From an uncultured Clostridia bacterium (GTDB lineage: Bacteria; Bacillota; Clostridia; Lachnospirales; Lachnospiraceae): a DNA stretch of 15,791 nt. Location of the stretch: assembly GCA_946186175.1 (NCBI GenBank), contig CAMHMG010000041.1, positions 1 through 15,791 of the forward strand. The letters run 5' to 3'. Shown here piece by piece: positions 14,214 to 15,791 of the stretch. The notes under the pieces are model-generated. The model was not told the DNA's origin and did not search any database. It was given only the letters and a program-made list of their open reading frames with translations. Position 1 is the first letter of the stretch, and the number at the start of each line of letters is the position of its first letter. Made by a program: the position numbers and the translations under genes.

Positions 14214-14453
14214 ATGAAAGATAAAAAAGTCACAACAATATGTTCTTACATTGCATCTGTATGTTTTTATATAAGCGCTTTGATTTATATTATCGTTGAT
14301 AAGAATACATCAATGGGTGTTATGTATTTATGTCTGGGTTCAATGTGGTTGTGTCTTGCATCGGTCTGGTCCAATAAGAAAGATGATACCAAAGATACGG
14401 GATCAACAGAAAATGTTGAATTGACCGATAATAAAGAAACGACTGAAGATTAA
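14214..14453 (+). CDS. Small two-helix membrane protein in the decarboxylase operon
   Basis: A 79-aa protein from ATG 14214; a GTG at 14199 in frame is an alternative, and neither has a strong ribosome site. Two hydrophobic segments, about residues 6-28 (TTICSYIASVCFYISALIYI) and 33-52 (SMGVMYLCLGSMWLCLASVW), are joined by a short charged turn, and an acidic Asp/Glu/Thr-rich tail covers 53-79. Both ends would be cytoplasmic. It does not look like OadG. It sits between the beta subunit (33 nt after) and oadA (85 nt before) in the same direction, so it may be an accessory subunit of the pump. I do not recognise the family, and the role is inferred from position only. Confidence 0.65.
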   Translation: MKDKKVTTICSYIASVCFYISALIYIIVDKNTSMGVMYLCLGSMWLCLASVWSNKKDDTKDTGSTENVELTDNKETTED

Positions 14454-14538
14454 TAATTATTAATAATATAGTTGGCGAATTGAAATGATTTGCTACGGAA
14501 AATAGTAACAATAGAAATAAAATATGGAGGTATAGATA

Positions 14539-15791
14539 ATGGGTAAGAAAGATAAAGAAAAGACTTCACCAAAGATTGAAGCAAAACCTGTTGGCATTAC
14601 AGAGACAGTCCTTCGTGACGCACATCAGTCTCTTATTGCAACCCGTATGACAACAGAGCAGATGCTCCCGATCATAGATAAGATGGATAAGGTTGGTTAC
14701 CATTCAGTTGAGTGCTGGGGCGGTGCTACATTTGATGCCTGCCTTAGATTCTTAAAGGAAGATCCATGGGAGAGACTTAGAAAGTTAAAAGACGGTTTCA
14801 AGAATACAAAGTTGCAGATGTTATTCAGAGGACAGAATATACTGGGATACAGTCCGTATGCCGATGATGTTGTAGAATACTTTGTACAGAAATCAATAGC
14901 TAACGGTATTGATATTATTCGTATTTTTGACTGTTTGAATGATATTCGTAACTTAGAGACAGCGGTTAAGGCTGCCAATAAAGAAAATGGTCATGCACAG
15001 GTTGCTCTTTCTTATACATTGGGCGATGCTTACACAATGGATTACTGGAAAGATATGGCTAAGAAGATTGAAGATATGGGCGCAGATTCAATTTGTATCA
15101 AGGATATGGCAGGACTTTTGGTTCCGACTAAGGCAACCGAACTTGTTCAGGCACTTAAAGCCGGTACAGATCTTCCTATCCAGCTTCATACTCACTACAC
15201 CTCAGGTGTTGCTTCAATGACATATTTGAAGGCTGTTGAGGCTGGTTGTGATGTTATTGATACAGCTATGTCACCACTTGCACTCGGTACTTCTCAGCCG
15301 GCTACAGAAGTTATGGCTAAGACATTTGAGGGTACACCTTTTGATCCGGGATTTGATCAGAAATTACTTGCGGAGATCGCAGATTATTTCCGTCCGCTTC
15401 GTGAGGAGTGGTTAGAGTCAGGACTTTTAAGTCCAAAGGTAATGGGTGTTAACATTAAGACACTTCTTTATCAGGTACCGGGTGGTATGCTTTCAAACCT
15501 TGTTTCACAGCTTAAGGAAATGAAGCAGGAAGATAAGTTCGATGAGGTTCTTGAGGAAGTGCCACGTGTTCGTAAAGATTTCGGTGAACCGCCTCTTGTT
15601 ACGCCTTCATCACAGATTGTTGGTACACAGGCAGTGCTTAATGTCGTTCTTGGTGAGAGATATAAGCAGATGACCAAAGAAGCAAGAGACTTACTTGTTG
15701 GTAAATATGGACAGACTGTAAAGCCTATGAATCCTGAGGTTCAGAAGAAAGCTCTTGATGCAATGGGAATGGATAAGCCGATCACTCATCG
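14539..15791 (+). CDS. oadA: OadA / pyruvate carboxylase subunit B-type carboxyltransferase, 3' truncated
   Basis: At least 417 residues; the frame is open to the window edge. It is a TIM-barrel carboxyltransferase that moves CO2 between oxaloacetate/pyruvate and biotin. Seen: ITETVLRDAHQSLIATRM with metal ligand D27, WGGATFD, FRGQN, RIFDCLNDIRN, CIKDMAGLL with K188 as the carbamylated metal-ligand lysine, LHTHYTSG with H217 and H219, IDTAMSPLALGTSQP, QVPGGMLSNL, and the C-domain PRVRKDFGEPPLVTPSSQIVG. Active-site residues are intact; FDCLND replaces the commoner FDALND. GGAGG (14526-14530) is 8 nt before the ATG. Whether a biotinyl domain follows is out of view. Because a separate carrier is encoded upstream, a short form (about 460-480 aa) is expected. 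Equivalent to the 5S transcarboxylase subunit. Confidence 0.93.
   Translation, partial: MGKKDKEKTSPKIEAKPVGITETVLRDAHQSLIATRMTTEQMLPIIDKMDKVGYHSVECWGGATFDACLRFLKEDPWERLRKLKDGFKNTKLQMLFRGQNILGYSPYADDVVEYFVQKSIANGIDIIRIFDCLNDIRNLETAVKAANKENGHAQVALSYTLGDAYTMDYWKDMAKKIEDMGADSICIKDMAGLLVPTKATELVQALKAGTDLPIQLHTHYTSGVASMTYLKAVEAGCDVIDTAMSPLALGTSQPATEVMAKTFEGTPFDPGFDQKLLAEIADYFRPLREEWLESGLLSPKVMGVNIKTLLYQVPGGMLSNLVSQLKEMKQEDKFDEVLEEVPRVRKDFGEPPLVTPSSQIVGTQAVLNVVLGERYKQMTKEARDLLVGKYGQTVKPMNPEVQKKALDAMGMDKPITH

Overview
The window is about 36-37% GC by eye. Gene content, codon use and strong GGAGG-type ribosome sites fit a low-GC anaerobic Firmicute, most likely a Lachnospiraceae (Clostridia). Indicators are the UPF0237 ACT / UPF0210 pair, the paired radical SAM (TIGR03960-type) and DUF2344 (TIGR03936-type) genes, and a sodium-pumping biotin decarboxylase operon. 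All genes lie on the plus strand except a possible divergent gene whose first codons are at the extreme left edge. No rRNA, tRNA, CRISPR array, transposase or prophage gene is visible.

Left part (1-4430): an AT-rich intergenic region holds a good promoter and a hairpin-rich leader. It precedes a RACo/DUF4445-like ASKHA ATPase with an inserted Asn/Thr-rich 12-residue repeat. Next come a three-helix membrane protein of unknown function, with its own extended -10 promoter and a hairpin at the predicted 5' end of the transcript, and a WalJ/YycJ-type metallo-beta-lactamase-fold hydrolase. The intergenic spaces after the ASKHA gene and after yycJ carry copies of the same short repeat.

Middle part (4431-9813): a small ACT-domain protein and its usual UPF0210 partner end at a strong terminator. 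Two or three very small reading frames follow; the first two would become one protein if a single A were removed from an A5 run. Then come the B12-binding-type radical SAM protein and its DUF2344 partner, closed by a terminator hairpin that overlaps the stop codon.

The 372-nt gap at 9814-10185 holds two consecutive terminator-like hairpins. A roughly 196-bp element with 15-bp inverted ends and two long internal arms follows. It could be a cruciform/MITE-like repeat or a structured RNA.

Right part (10186-15791, open at the right edge): an operon for a Na+-translocating biotin-dependent decarboxylase. In order it encodes an MmdA-like carboxyltransferase, a gamma (OadG) subunit fused to an extracytoplasmic lipoprotein domain, a 123-aa biotin carrier, the Na+-pump beta subunit, a small two-helix membrane protein, and an OadA/5S-type carboxyltransferase cut by the window end. 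The two carboxyltransferases and one carrier together match the subunit set of a transcarboxylase (12S, 5S, 1.3S), placed in one operon with a sodium pump. The inferred job is to move CO2 between oxaloacetate/pyruvate and an acyl-CoA on biotin, with decarboxylation at the membrane driving Na+ export. Substrate identity cannot be settled from sequence alone.
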